A stretch of DNA of 64,000 nucleotides. Origin: Pandoraea terrigena. GTDB lineage: Bacteria; Pseudomonadota; Gammaproteobacteria; Burkholderiales; Burkholderiaceae. The position numbers were made by a program, and so were the translations under genes. The DNA lies in assembly GCF_902459705.1 (NCBI RefSeq), contig NZ_CABPRU010000004.1, positions 124,001 to 188,000 on the forward strand. Reading direction: 5' to 3'. The notes beneath the pieces are model-generated. The model did no database searches. It was given only the letters and a program-made list of their open reading frames with translations, and had not been told where the DNA came from. Below are positions 41,899-51,925 of this stretch, piece after piece. Numbering within the stretch: position 1 is the stretch's first letter; each line of letters starts with the position of its first letter.

Positions 41899-42420
41899 AT
41901 GCATGACAGCACATTCATGGCACCGAACCTGAGCGCATTCGGCACGGTGACCCTCGTCGTCGTGGCCGCTGCCTGGGACTGGCAGTCCAGACGCATTCCC
42001 AATCGCCTGGTCGGGAGCGCATGGCTCGCCGCGCTGGCGATACAGATTTGGACACACGGTTGGCTCGACGGCAGCGTCGCTTGGACGCTTGGCTGGCTGA
42101 CCGGATTGGCGATGTTTCTGCCGTTTTACTTGCTGCGAGGCATGGCGGCCGGCGATGTGAAGCTGATGATGGCCGTCGGCGCAGGGATCGGCGCGCATCA
42201 GGCCTTCGACGTGGCGATCGCCACCTTCGTGCTCGGCGGCATCTGGAGCGTCGGATTGTCACTCTTGCGCGGAAACGTCGGGCAACTCCTCAGCAATACG
42301 CGCGCCATCGTCGGCCAATGGGGGCCGCGCAGGCAGGCCGCTGCGGCATCGGTTGGCGCCATTCCCTACGGACTGGCGATCGCACTCGGCACGATTGGCG
42401 TCCTGTTTGCACAGGCCTGA
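41899..42420 (+). CDS. cpaA: A24-type prepilin peptidase (CpaA/TadV)
   Basis: A 173-residue membrane protein with about five hydrophobic segments and the two aspartates of the A24 peptidase family: WDWQSRRIPNRL (Asp about 27) and GDVKLMM (Asp about 87). It removes the leader from Flp pilin. The start at 41899 is the first good ATG after GCGAGG. It has a typical size for a short CpaA-type peptidase without the methyltransferase domain. Confidence 0.9.
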   Translation: MHDSTFMAPNLSAFGTVTLVVVAAAWDWQSRRIPNRLVGSAWLAALAIQIWTHGWLDGSVAWTLGWLTGLAMFLPFYLLRGMAAGDVKLMMAVGAGIGAHQAFDVAIATFVLGGIWSVGLSLLRGNVGQLLSNTRAIVGQWGPRRQAAAASVGAIPYGLAIALGTIGVLFAQA

Positions 42421-42451
42421 ACAACACGGAAACGGTCACGGGGTACGCATC

Positions 42452-43873
42452 ATGGATCAAAACAGCGTAACCGATTCAACGACGCCGCAAGGCAACGACG
42501 GCATGTCGCCATTGAGGTCGTCGCACTTTGCGAACGGCCACGACGCAGCACCGGCGCTCCGGTCGGTGGCGGATACGGGACTCGATCTGTCGTTTCTTGT
42601 CGATCTCGTCAGCAAATCCTGTTTCGTCAGCGGCAGGACAACCCTGCTGGCACTGATGGACAGTCTCAAGCTCCCGCTAAGCGTCCTGGACGAGCTTGTC
42701 GCCTTCATGGTGCGCGAGCACCTGATGGAAATCACCCATCGGGGCGCCCTCGACGCGGACGTTCATCTGCGTCTGACCGATGCGGGACATACCCGGGCGC
42801 GCGAAGCGATGAACCTGTGCAGCTACGTCGGACCGGCACCGGTGACGCTCGACGCGTATGTGACCTCGGTTCGGACCCACTCGGTGCGCAAGTTGCAGGT
42901 CAAGCGCACCTTTGTCAAACAATCGTTCAAAGGCACGACGCTGGACGCGCGCTTGCTCGACGAGATCGCGTCGTCGCTCAACGCCGGACGCCCCCTCATG
43001 CTGTTCGGCCCGGCGGGCAGCGGCAAGACCTATCTGGCCGAGCGCCTGGGCACGCTGCTTCAGGGCACGGCGCCGGTTCCCTTCGCCATCTCGGTGTCGG
43101 GGGAGGTTATCCAGGTGTTCGATCCGCTCGTGCATGTTCCGGTGGCCGACGTGAGTGTGGCCGGACAAGCGCATTTGCGAGACCGCCGCTGGGTCTGGTG
43201 CGAACGCCCGCTCGTGATCTCGGGCGGCGAGCTGACGCTCGACATGCTTGAGGTCTGCTACGACGCCTCCACCGGTTTCTACCAGGCGCCCCCGCACATG
43301 AAAGCCAATGGCGGCATCTACATCATCGACGACTTCGGTCGCCAGATGGCGCCCCCACAGGCGCTGGCCAATCGCTGGATCGTGCCGCTGGACCGCAACA
43401 TCGATGTCCATACGCTCAACACCGGACGCCGCTTCATCGTGCCGTTCGACGTTTGGCCGGTGTTCTCGTCGAACATCAATCCGTGGGAGCTTTGCGACGA
43501 ACCCTTCCTGCGCAGGCTGGGATGCAAGCTCTACGTGGGGGCGATGGAGCCCGACGCGTACCGCCGCATCTTCGACGCCGAATGCAGACGCCTTGGGCTC
43601 GCCGCAGGCGACGATGCCTTCGAATACCTGACGCAAAGGCTTCACGGCATGTCCGCCACACCGTTGATGGCCTGCTATCCGCGCGACCTGCTGCTGCTCG
43701 TCGAAGCCGAGTGCCGCTATATGGAAGGCGCGATGACTGTCACCCCGGACCTGCTCGACGACGCGTGGCGACGGTACTTCGACATGAATCACCGGGCGCG
43801 TCGAAGTTGGCAGGACGATGGCATGCGCTCGCTTGGCGACGCCCCCTTCGCCACACCGTTCGATCATCACTGA
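42452..43873 (+). CDS. AAA+ ATPase in the Tad locus
   Basis: The 473-residue protein has an N-terminal regulatory-like helical part (about residues 1-150) and an AAA+ motor with Walker A LFGPAGSGKTYL (about 184-195), Walker B GGIYIIDDFGR (about 287-296) and a sensor region NTGRRFIVPFDVWPVFSSNIN. It is not CpaF (TadA) or CpaE, which are both present elsewhere in the operon, so it is an extra ATPase seen in a subset of Tad loci. Its start is 31 bases after the CpaA stop. Role unknown. Confidence 0.78.
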   Translation: MDQNSVTDSTTPQGNDGMSPLRSSHFANGHDAAPALRSVADTGLDLSFLVDLVSKSCFVSGRTTLLALMDSLKLPLSVLDELVAFMVREHLMEITHRGALDADVHLRLTDAGHTRAREAMNLCSYVGPAPVTLDAYVTSVRTHSVRKLQVKRTFVKQSFKGTTLDARLLDEIASSLNAGRPLMLFGPAGSGKTYLAERLGTLLQGTAPVPFAISVSGEVIQVFDPLVHVPVADVSVAGQAHLRDRRWVWCERPLVISGGELTLDMLEVCYDASTGFYQAPPHMKANGGIYIIDDFGRQMAPPQALANRWIVPLDRNIDVHTLNTGRRFIVPFDVWPVFSSNINPWELCDEPFLRRLGCKLYVGAMEPDAYRRIFDAECRRLGLAAGDDAFEYLTQRLHGMSATPLMACYPRDLLLLVEAECRYMEGAMTVTPDLLDDAWRRYFDMNHRARRSWQDDGMRSLGDAPFATPFDHH

Positions 43874-43885
43874 GGAGCAAAGATC

Positions 43886-44728
43886 ATGAAAAACCCGAAA
43901 GCGTTATCGATGCTGCTGATCGCCATCGTGGCCGGGTTGGCCTCGGTGGTGTTCGCCGCCCAATGGCTATCCCGTCAGTCCGCGGCTTCGGTCACCTCTG
44001 TCGCCGTGGCGGCCGGAGACGTCGGCCTCGGCCAACCGATCAATGCCGAACTCATCAAGATGACCAACTGGCCCGCCGACAGCATTCCGGCAGGCGCGTT
44101 CCACGATCCCAAGCTGCTCGATGGCCGCGTCGCGCGCGTGGGCATGCAGCGCGGCGAGCCGATTCTCGAATCGAAGCTGGCACCGCAGGGGACCAGGGGC
44201 GGTCTGTCAGCGGTCATCGGCGAGGGCAAGCGAGCCATCACGGTACGCGTCAACGACGTGGTCGGCGTGGCCGGCTTCGCGCTGCCCGGCAACTACGTCG
44301 ACGTCATCGTCAACACCAGCGAGACCGAACGCAAGGGGCCGGCCGATCAAAGCATCTCCAAGATCGTGCTCGAGAAGATCCTCGTGCTCGCCGTGGCACA
44401 GCAAGTCAGCCGCGACGATACCGCGCCCAAGGTGGTCAACGCCGTGACGCTCGAAGTCACGCCTGACCAGGCGGAGAAGCTCGACCTCGCGCGCAGTGTC
44501 GGCACGTTGTCGCTGGTACTGCGCAATCAGGTCGACCGCGCGCCGCTGGTGACCACGGGCGCGACCAAGATGACCCTGCTCAACGAACCGGTGGTGGCAC
44601 CGCCGGTCGCCGCCCGGGAACCCGTGCGCGCACACGCGGTACGCAAGCCCTCGCGGCCCGTGACGCCACGCATGAGCGATTGCGTGGGCGTGCTGTCGGG
44701 TACGCACGGCGGTGTGGAGTGCTTCTGA
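43886..44728 (+). CDS. cpaB: Flp pilus assembly protein CpaB/RcpC
   Basis: A 280-residue protein with an N-terminal membrane anchor (ALSMLLIAIVAGLASVVFAA) and an SAF-type domain (GDVGLGQPINAELIKMTNW and the AITVRVNDVVGVAGFALPGNYVD region). CpaB is a periplasmic protein that works with the CpaC secretin. RBS GAGGAG precedes the ATG. The C-terminal tail is Arg/Pro-rich. Confidence 0.9.
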   Translation: MKNPKALSMLLIAIVAGLASVVFAAQWLSRQSAASVTSVAVAAGDVGLGQPINAELIKMTNWPADSIPAGAFHDPKLLDGRVARVGMQRGEPILESKLAPQGTRGGLSAVIGEGKRAITVRVNDVVGVAGFALPGNYVDVIVNTSETERKGPADQSISKIVLEKILVLAVAQQVSRDDTAPKVVNAVTLEVTPDQAEKLDLARSVGTLSLVLRNQVDRAPLVTTGATKMTLLNEPVVAPPVAAREPVRAHAVRKPSRPVTPRMSDCVGVLSGTHGGVECF

Positions 44729-44804
44729 TTACAACAAACCGGTCAACGCAGACACAAGGCAATGCCGAACTGCGCGTCAAGGCGCGCCACCCCGGGGGAA
44801 CATC

Positions 44805-46580
44805 ATGAAAATCATTCGCAAAACTCGTCAGGCCCGCCGCATGGCCATCGCCGCGGTTGCTGGTTGCGCGCTCGTCGCAATGTCGCACGCCGGGGCGCAG
44901 ACCGCTGCGGAGTACGGTGTCATTGCCCACGGGGCGCCGTCGCAGGGCAGACCGCTCGCCGCCGGCGGGCCGGTGCAGATGACGATCAGCATGGCGCCGT
45001 CCGCCCCCGCGCAACCGGCCGTGAACGTGCGCGGCCCCAACTGCACGGGCAACCTGCGTAGCACCCGGGACGTCGTCGTACCGATCGGGAAGTCGACGAT
45101 ACTTCAGCTCGACGAGCCGGTGCGCAACCGCTCGCTCGGCGATCCGTCGGTGGTGCAGGCCGCGATGGTATCGCCCAGGACAATGTATCTGCTCGGTCTC
45201 GCGGTCGGCACGACCAACATGATCGTGCAGGGACGCAGCGGCAGCTGCGACGTGATCAACGTCGCCGTCAATAGCGATGCCGGCGGCTTGCAGGCGGCGA
45301 TCGCGCAGTTGATGCCCGACGAACGGAACGTGCGCGTGACGAGCGCGGGCGGTGACCTGGTACTGGCCGGCCGTGTGTCGAACGCAGCGACCGCCCAGCA
45401 GGTGGTCGAGATCGCAAAGGCGTACGCCAAGCGCGGCAAGGTGGAAGGGCATGTACTGAACATGATGGCGGTCGATGCGCCGCAACAGGTCATGCTGGAA
45501 GTTAAGGTCGCGGAGGTCTCCAAGACCCTCATCAACCAGATGGGCTCGGCACTGAACCTCCAGGGCGGCTTCGGCAGCTGGACCGGCGGGATCGTGAGCA
45601 GTCTGCTGTCCGGCGCGGGGGCCGCCCTGTCGGCGGCCAAATCGAACCGGCTGCCGTTGAGCGCGACGCTGGACGCCCAGAAGACCGACAATCTCGTGAA
45701 GATTCTCGCGGAACCCAATCTGGTGACGCTCTCCGGACAGGAAGCCAGCTTCCTGTCCGGCGGAAAGATCTTCATCCCGGTGCCGCAGAGCAGTTCCAAT
45801 GGCACCACCACGATCACGCTTCAGCAAGAAGAGTTCGGCGTGGCCCTGCGGTTCCTGCCGACGGTGCTCGACGGCGATCGTATCAACCTGAAGGTGGCGC
45901 CGGAAGTCTCCGAGCTGTCGCCGACCGGCGTGACGCTCACGTCCACGAACGTTAGCGGCGTGAACATCCTGCCGCTGATCACGACACGCCGTGCATCGAC
46001 GACCGTGCAGATGCGTGACGGCGAGACGTTCGCCATCGGCGGTCTGCTGCAAAACAACGTGAGCGGCGCGCTCAAAGCGGTCCCGGGACTCGGGGAAGTG
46101 CCCGTGCTCGGCGCGTTGATGCGCAGCACGTCGTTCCAGAACGACCTGACCGAACTGGTGTTCATCATCACGCCGCATCTGGTGAAGCCGTTGCGCACGG
46201 CGACGGCCCCGCCGCTGCCGACGGACAGCTTCACGACGCCCAGCGCCCTTGACATCTACGCCACCGGCAATATGGAAGGACGTCGCAACGTGGCACCCGT
46301 CCAGGCACCGGCACCGGCGCAATCACCCACGCCGGACACCCCCGCCGCACCGCCGCCGCAACCGGGCGTACCGCCGTCGAGTTCGCAACAGACGCCCGTC
46401 ACCCCGCCCGCCGACGGTGCACGTCCTTCGGTAGGCGCGGCGCCTGGCACGTCGTTGTCGAGTGCCCCAGCCGCGCCGGCGACGAACGGCGGGCGCCGCG
46501 ATGTGAGCGTCGCGGCCGAGGCCGGCGCGACCCAGCGCACCGCATCGGTTGACATGCTGCAGCAGCTTTATATCCATTGA
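44805..46580 (+). CDS. cpaC: Secretin CpaC/RcpA
   Basis: A 591-residue outer membrane channel protein with a signal peptide (MRKI... hydrophobic AIAAVAGCALVAMSHAGAQ), a pilus-type N-terminal domain (about 70-160), BON-like repeats, and a C-terminal secretin domain (PQQVMLEVKVAEVSK onward, with the terminal VPVLGALMRSTSF and LVFIITPHLVKPL). It ends with a long Pro/Ala-rich tail. It forms the outer membrane pore of the Tad secretion complex. ATG 44805 is preceded by GGGGGAACATC. Confidence 0.9.
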   Translation: MKIIRKTRQARRMAIAAVAGCALVAMSHAGAQTAAEYGVIAHGAPSQGRPLAAGGPVQMTISMAPSAPAQPAVNVRGPNCTGNLRSTRDVVVPIGKSTILQLDEPVRNRSLGDPSVVQAAMVSPRTMYLLGLAVGTTNMIVQGRSGSCDVINVAVNSDAGGLQAAIAQLMPDERNVRVTSAGGDLVLAGRVSNAATAQQVVEIAKAYAKRGKVEGHVLNMMAVDAPQQVMLEVKVAEVSKTLINQMGSALNLQGGFGSWTGGIVSSLLSGAGAALSAAKSNRLPLSATLDAQKTDNLVKILAEPNLVTLSGQEASFLSGGKIFIPVPQSSSNGTTTITLQQEEFGVALRFLPTVLDGDRINLKVAPEVSELSPTGVTLTSTNVSGVNILPLITTRRASTTVQMRDGETFAIGGLLQNNVSGALKAVPGLGEVPVLGALMRSTSFQNDLTELVFIITPHLVKPLRTATAPPLPTDSFTTPSALDIYATGNMEGRRNVAPVQAPAPAQSPTPDTPAAPPPQPGVPPSSSQQTPVTPPADGARPSVGAAPGTSLSSAPAAPATNGGRRDVSVAAEAGATQRTASVDMLQQLYIH

Positions 46581-46604
46581 GAATCGTGATTCCGGGGAAC
46601 CATC

Positions 46605-46937
46605 ATGAAAACAGTCACCACGATGATGTTGCGCTGCGCCGCCTTCGGCGCGAGCGGTGCGGTTTGCCTGTCACTTGCCGGCTGCATGAGTTCGTCGCCG
46701 ATCTGGGACGCGCATATGGGTGAGGCCGTGAGGAACGTCATGCACGCGCAGATCGTGCACCCCGGGCCGCCGACAGACGACGACACGCGCGGGACGGACG
46801 GACGTGCCGCAGTGGCCGCGATGAACAATTACGACAAGTCGCTGCGCACGCCAACGCCGACGGCCAGCCCGTTCGTCATCGGCGTGAGCAGTGGCGGCGC
46901 GGCCATGTCCCCCCCGTCTGGCGATACCGGTCAGTAA
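46605..46937 (+). CDS. Small lipoprotein in the Tad locus
   Basis: A 110-residue protein with signal and lipobox CLSLAGC, hence lipid-anchored, then a short, Pro/Thr-rich and mostly unstructured region (VRNVMHAQIVHPGPPTDDDTRG). It sits exactly between the secretin and TadG, where CpaD-like or TadD lipoproteins are found in other Tad loci; it is much shorter than those. Function unknown, possibly pilotin-like. Confidence 0.65.
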   Translation: MKTVTTMMLRCAAFGASGAVCLSLAGCMSSSPIWDAHMGEAVRNVMHAQIVHPGPPTDDDTRGTDGRAAVAAMNNYDKSLRTPTPTASPFVIGVSSGGAAMSPPSGDTGQ

Positions 46938-47002
46938 CGCGGACATCGCGCACGGTCGCGCGACACTCAATCCCCATGACGCTCAAGCGAGGCATGCTCA
47001 TC

Positions 47003-48274
47003 ATGCGAACCCACCAGACTCGACACCGTGCCCGCGGCAGGATGCCGCGGCGCGAAGGCGGCGCCATCGCGATCGTCGTGGGGCTGATGCTGGCAGTCCT
47101 GATCGGTTTCGCCGGTCTCGCACTTGATCTCGGCAAGCTCTACGTCACGCGCAGCGAACTGCAAAACAGTGCCGATGCCTGTGCACTGTCGGCCGCCCGG
47201 GACCTGACCGGCGCAACACCGCTGTCGGTGTCCGAAGCGGCCGGCATCGCCGCAGGACATGTCAACAACGCGCTGTTCCAGTCGATTCCCGTGACGATGA
47301 CGGTCGATAGCAGCGTGACGTACAGCACGACGGCGACCGGCAGTTATGTCGATAAGGGCAGCGTGACCGGGTCGGTGGCCAGTATCAAGTACGTTCAGTG
47401 CACCACCTCGATGACCGGCATTGCCAACTGGCTCATCGAGGTCCTCAATGTGCTGCCGGGTGTCAATATCGGTCCCAGTTCGGTGTCGGCGCGCGCCGTT
47501 GCGAGCACGACACCGGCACAGACGACATGCGCCATCCCCGTCTTTGTTTGCGATCCGTCGAAATTTTCGCCGGCGGCCACCTACAGCGTCGGCCAGTGGT
47601 TGATCGGCAAGGGTGACAGTAGCACCGGGACTTACGCGGGCGGCGATTTCGGTTGGGCGAACCTCACCGGCAGCGGAAACAGCGGCACGCCATCGCTTGC
47701 GGGCGAACTCACCGGGTCGGGGCAATGCGACCTGCCCGTAGTGGGTACCCAAGTCGGCACGGCAGGCAACAAGGCGTCGCTCGATACCGCCTACAACACG
47801 CGCTTCGGCATTTACCAGGGCGGGACACCGCCCAACGACGGCACGTCGGTCACGGACTTCACAGGCTTCGCCTATGACGCCACGACATGGACAGCGCAGG
47901 CGAACGCCTACAACGATTTCGTGACGCAGCGCAAAAACAACGTGGCGTATCAGGGCGATTCGGTTACCGGTCTGAAGACCAAAGGGACGGCCGCAGCGAA
48001 GTCGGTCTATCAGGCGGGTGCGGACCGGCGGTTGCCAATTGCGCCGATGGTCGACTGCTCGAACCCCGGGACAGGCAGCGGCGGTGCCATATTCCCCCTC
48101 ACCGGCTGGGCCTGCGTACTGCTGCTGGATCCGATGCAGCAGGGTGGCGATATCGATTCGGTCCATCTCGAGTATCGCGGGAAGGCGGGCGACGTCGGCA
48201 GTCCGTGCGCGACACAAGGCACGCCGGGGTCGATCGGCGCCGTCGGGCCGCTGGTGCCGGTTCTCGTGCAATAG
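47003..48274 (+). CDS. tadG: TadG-type pilus protein
   Basis: The 423-residue protein has the TadG/TadE-like N-terminal motif (GGAIAIVVGLMLAVLIGFAGLALDLGKLYV) with a single hydrophobic anchor and a large extracellular Thr/Gly-rich part with several Cys. Start 47003 is preferred because it fits the ATCATG pattern of the operon, although ATG 46976 is also in frame. TadG is a pseudopilin-associated factor needed for pilus assembly. Confidence 0.8.
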   Translation: MRTHQTRHRARGRMPRREGGAIAIVVGLMLAVLIGFAGLALDLGKLYVTRSELQNSADACALSAARDLTGATPLSVSEAAGIAAGHVNNALFQSIPVTMTVDSSVTYSTTATGSYVDKGSVTGSVASIKYVQCTTSMTGIANWLIEVLNVLPGVNIGPSSVSARAVASTTPAQTTCAIPVFVCDPSKFSPAATYSVGQWLIGKGDSSTGTYAGGDFGWANLTGSGNSGTPSLAGELTGSGQCDLPVVGTQVGTAGNKASLDTAYNTRFGIYQGGTPPNDGTSVTDFTGFAYDATTWTAQANAYNDFVTQRKNNVAYQGDSVTGLKTKGTAAAKSVYQAGADRRLPIAPMVDCSNPGTGSGGAIFPLTGWACVLLLDPMQQGGDIDSVHLEYRGKAGDVGSPCATQGTPGSIGAVGPLVPVLVQ

Positions 48275-48283
48275 GAGACGACC

Positions 48284-48805
48284 ATGACACGCCAACGTCA
48301 TCGTCCGGGAAACCAGCGCGGGGTGGTCGCGGTGGAGTTCGGTCTCGTGCTGCCCGTGCTGCTTGTGCTGTTCGGCGGGATGGTCGAGCTGGGGCACGCC
48401 ATCTACCAGTACGACGCCCTGACCAAATCGGTTCGCAACGCCACGCGCTATCTGTCCGAGTTTTCGCCGGAGGACCCGAACTACCCGCTCGCGGCGGCGA
48501 AGTGCCTGGCCGTCTACGGCAATACCGGCTGCACCGGAACACCCCTGATCGGCAATCTGACGACATCGAACGTGGTGGTCTGCGATCGCAGCAGTACCAC
48601 CGCGCCCAGTTGCCAGGACCTGGTGTATGCGAATTACATGGTGTACGACGCCACCAACAATGGCAGCACCGGCACGTCGGTCGGCACCATCAACCTGGTA
48701 TCGGTCAAGATCTCGGGATACCAGTACTCGCCGATCCAGGCGATTCTGAACTTCTCCGGGCTGACGTTCGGCGATATCAAGACCGTCATGAGGCAAGTGC
48801 TATGA
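48284..48805 (+). CDS. tadE: TadE-family pseudopilin
   Basis: A 173-residue protein with N-terminal QRGVVAVEFGLVLPVLLVLFGG and the YDALTKSVRNATRYL pattern of TadE. It has a single hydrophobic anchor processed by CpaA-type peptidases. It is a minor pilin-like protein of the Tad pilus and follows tadG by 9 bases. Confidence 0.85.
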   Translation: MTRQRHRPGNQRGVVAVEFGLVLPVLLVLFGGMVELGHAIYQYDALTKSVRNATRYLSEFSPEDPNYPLAAAKCLAVYGNTGCTGTPLIGNLTTSNVVVCDRSSTTAPSCQDLVYANYMVYDATNNGSTGTSVGTINLVSVKISGYQYSPIQAILNFSGLTFGDIKTVMRQVL

Positions 48806-49242
48806 AGCCCCCTCGCCTATCCCGCCGCCCCGGCGCGCAGCGCGGCGCCGCCGCGATCGAGTTCGCCCTCGTTTCCGCCTTGTTCATTACCTTGCTGATC
48901 GGCCTGATGGAGTTCGCGCGCATTCTCTTCTACTGGAATACCGCGTCGGAAGCGGCGCGCCTGGGGGCACGCGTGGCGGTCGTCTGCGATTTGGGCGCGA
49001 GCGCGGTCGAGACCAAGATGATCAGCCTGATGCCGCAACTCGCCACGGCGAATATCCAGGTGGCGTACACGCCGACGGGCTGCGATAGCAGCAGTTGCGC
49101 GCTTGTCACGGTCAGCTATACCGGACTGACCGTCAACACCTTTATCCCCTTTGTCCCGATTTCGGTCACGTTGCCGCCGTTCACCACGACATTGCCGCGC
49201 GAGAGCCTGAGCAGCGCAACCGGCGGGAACGTGTGCAGTTGA
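48802..49242 (+). CDS. TadE-family pseudopilin (second copy)
   Basis: A 146-residue TadE-like protein (QRGAAAIEFALVSALFITLLIGL, YWNTASEAARLGARVA) that overlaps the upstream tadE stop by four bases. Two TadE-type proteins in a row are usual in Tad loci. Paired Cys residues are present (CDSSSC), possibly forming a disulphide. Confidence 0.82.
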   Translation: MKPPRLSRRPGAQRGAAAIEFALVSALFITLLIGLMEFARILFYWNTASEAARLGARVAVVCDLGASAVETKMISLMPQLATANIQVAYTPTGCDSSSCALVTVSYTGLTVNTFIPFVPISVTLPPFTTTLPRESLSSATGGNVCS

Positions 49243-49269
49243 GCATCGCAAAAAAAAGATGAGGCCATC

Positions 49270-50478
49270 ATGCTGAAAGTTTTGCTCGTTTCGCAAGCAC
49301 CGGACCGATTGGCATTGATCGCCCGCCTCGCGCGCGACCGGCCCGAGTACGATTGCTCGACGCTGCTCGCCACGCCGGCCCAGTTGCTCACGTCAGTGCC
49401 CCGGTTGGGCGAACATGATGTCGCGGTGATCGACCTGCCGGGTATGCAACAGGGCGAACTGCACGACATCCAGATGCTGTGCCAGCAGATGCCGAAGCTG
49501 GTTTGCATCCTGGTGTCGGCCGAGACGTCGCCGGCCTTGCTGATTTCGGCAATGCGCGCCGGCGCCCGCGACGTGCTGCCGTGGCCGGTCGATCAACACG
49601 CGCTGGCGGATGCCCTCGCACGGGCCTCGTTGCAACACGGGCACGATGCGCCTCGCCCGTTGCGCGCCATCGCCTTCATGTCGTGCAAGGGCGGCGCCGG
49701 CACCAGTTTCGTGGCAGCCAACGCGTCCTATCAGTTTGCCGCGCAGACCGGCAGCCGCGTATTGCTGATCGATCTTGCCCAGGAGTTTGGCGACGCGGCC
49801 TTCCTGGTAAGCGACAAGGCGCCGCCGGCGACCTTGCCCGACGTTTGCGCCCAGGTCGATCGCATCGACGCCTCGTTCCTCGAAGCGTGCGTGACTCGGG
49901 TCGACGACGGCTTCGATGTCCTTGCCGGCGCCGGCGACCCGGTCGCCTCGGCCAGTGTGACGGAAGCCGCCCTCAAGCGCATTATCGCGGCGGCGGCGAG
50001 TCGTTACGACCTTGTCGTGTTCGACATCGGCCAGATCCTCAATCCTTTGTCGCTCTACGCATTGCGACGCAGCGATCACATTTACGTGGTCCTGCGGGCG
50101 AACATGCCGTTCCTGCGCGCGTGCCGTCGGCTGTTCGACTTGCTGCGCCGTCTCGGGATCGCCATGGACACGGTTCACTACGTGCTCAATCGGGCGGGTC
50201 GCCACGATGCCGTGGCGGCCAAGGAGGTGGCCGAGGTGATTGGCAAACCGGCGCTGGCAGTGTTGCCCGACGACAGCACGGTCGCGGACGCCGCCACCAG
50301 TCAAGGCGTGCCGGTGCTCAAGCTGTTCAGGCGCAGCGCCCTTGCCCGGGCGCTGGGCGGTCTGGCATCGATCATGGCGGACTCGCACACCAGCGCGGGC
50401 ATCGTGCCGGCAAGCCACGCCTCGCTGATCGGCAAGCTCTTCCGCAAGGCGGCGCCCGGTCGGCCCACTCTCGTTTGA
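49270..50478 (+). CDS. cpaE: CpaE/TadZ localisation ATPase
   Basis: A 402-residue protein with an N-terminal receiver-like domain (about 1-125) followed by a MinD/ParA-type ATPase with deviant Walker A MSCKGGAGTSF (about 137-147). It lacks a standard second part of the ParA site but matches CpaE/TadZ, which positions the pilus machine. ATG 49270 has GATGAGGCCATC before it. Confidence 0.9.
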   Translation: MLKVLLVSQAPDRLALIARLARDRPEYDCSTLLATPAQLLTSVPRLGEHDVAVIDLPGMQQGELHDIQMLCQQMPKLVCILVSAETSPALLISAMRAGARDVLPWPVDQHALADALARASLQHGHDAPRPLRAIAFMSCKGGAGTSFVAANASYQFAAQTGSRVLLIDLAQEFGDAAFLVSDKAPPATLPDVCAQVDRIDASFLEACVTRVDDGFDVLAGAGDPVASASVTEAALKRIIAAAASRYDLVVFDIGQILNPLSLYALRRSDHIYVVLRANMPFLRACRRLFDLLRRLGIAMDTVHYVLNRAGRHDAVAAKEVAEVIGKPALAVLPDDSTVADAATSQGVPVLKLFRRSALARALGGLASIMADSHTSAGIVPASHASLIGKLFRKAAPGRPTLV

Positions 50479-50508
50479 TCATCGCAACTTTGCTTCACGG
50501 AGATCATC

Positions 50509-51876
50509 ATGTCGCCAATCCTCGATGCACCGTCTTTGCTGAGTCCGGCCACGTCGTCGGAGCGTATGGCTGCACCGCTCCAGGTGGCTTCCGGCATCGG
50601 CCCACAATACGGTGAGCTCAAGCGCAAGATGCATGAGATGGTGCTGGCACGTGTCGAACTTGAAAAGCTCGCACGCCTGTCGGAGACGCAAGTCAAGTTC
50701 GAACTCGTGCAGTTGATCGATCGTGTCGTGGGCGAGCAGAACGTGCTCGTCAACGACGCGGAGCGCCGGCAGCTCGCCGGCGACATCTACGACGAAATGT
50801 TCGGTCTGGGGCCGCTCGAAGCCCTGCTGCGCGATCCGACCATTTCCGACATTCTCGTGAACACCCACAAGCGAACGTATGTCGAGCGCTTCGGCAAGCT
50901 CGAACCGACCGCCGTGACGTTCTACGACGACGCGCACCTGATGAAGATCATCGAGAAGATTGTCTCGCGCGTGGGGCGCCGCATCGACGAGTCGAGTCCG
51001 ATGGTCGACGCCCGCCTGCCGGACGGCTCGCGCATCAACGCCATCATTCCCCCATCGGCAATTGACGGTCCGTTGCTGTCGATTCGCCGATTCGGCACCA
51101 CGGCGTTGCAGTTGGCCGATCTCGTCCGGCTCGGCACGCTCACGGAGCCGATGGCCGAAGTGGTGTCGGCGCTGACGCACGCCAAGGTCAATCTGCTGAT
51201 CTCCGGGGGTACGGGCAGCGGCAAGACTACGCTGCTCAACATTCTGTCGAGCTTCATCCCGGACAATGAGCGCATCGTGACCATCGAGGATGCTGCCGAA
51301 CTGCAGTTGCACCAGCAGCATGTCCTGCGGCTCGAAACGCGTCCGCCGAACATCGAGGGCAAGGGAGAAATCACGCAGCGCACGCTGGTCCGCAACGCGT
51401 TGCGGATGCGGCCGGACCGCATCATTCTCGGCGAAGTGCGCGGCGCGGAAGCGCTCGACATGCTCAACGCCATGAATACCGGCCACGAAGGGTCGCTCGC
51501 CACGATTCACGCGAACACGCCGCGCGATGCCCTGACCCGCATGGAGAACATGATCAGTATGTCCGGCTTGCAGTTGCCGCCCAAGGCGATGCGTCAGCAG
51601 ATCGCGTCGGCCATCACCGTGATCGTGCAGACGGCGCGCCTGACGGATGGACGTCGTCGGCTGGTCAGTCTGCAGGAAATCACCGGGATGGAGGGCGACA
51701 TCATTTCCATGCAGGAGATCTTCATGTTCAAGCGTACCGGGGTCGGCCCCAACGGCGAGGTGAAAGGTTATTTCGCAGCAAGTGGGGTACGCCCGAAGTT
51801 CTCCGAGCGTCTCCAGGCATTCGGCGTCGCCTTGCCAGACGACATCTACGATCCGTCGCGCCGCATGGAAGTGTGA
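50509..51876 (+). CDS. cpaF: CpaF/TadA secretion ATPase
   Basis: A 455-residue type II/IV secretion ATPase with Walker [14 protein letters not shown] (about 232-244), Walker B/His region [16 protein letters not shown], and [14 protein letters not shown]. It powers Flp pilus assembly and is membrane-associated. The frame has a strong ribosome binding site (GGAGATCATC). Confidence 0.96.
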   Translation: MSPILDAPSLLSPATSSERMAAPLQVASGIGPQYGELKRKMHEMVLARVELEKLARLSETQVKFELVQLIDRVVGEQNVLVNDAERRQLAGDIYDEMFGLGPLEALLRDPTISDILVNTHKRTYVERFGKLEPTAVTFYDDAHLMKIIEKIVSRVGRRIDESSPMVDARLPDGSRINAIIPPSAIDGPLLSIRRFGTTALQLADLVRLGTLTEPMAEVVSALTHAKVNLLISGGTGSGKTTLLNILSSFIPDNERIVTIEDAAELQLHQQHVLRLETRPPNIEGKGEITQRTLVRNALRMRPDRIILGEVRGAEALDMLNAMNTGHEGSLATIHANTPRDALTRMENMISMSGLQLPPKAMRQQIASAITVIVQTARLTDGRRRLVSLQEITGMEGDIISMQEIFMFKRTGVGPNGEVKGYFAASGVRPKFSERLQAFGVALPDDIYDPSRRMEV

Positions 51877-51925
51877 CGACACCGGCGCGCGACGTCCAAT
51901 GGCCGTCGCGCAGTGGGAGGAAACG

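Noticed and set aside
46976-47002. Earlier ATG for the TadG gene
   Set aside because: The ATCATG context at 47003 matches the start pattern of other genes in the operon; the earlier ATG is possible but less likely.
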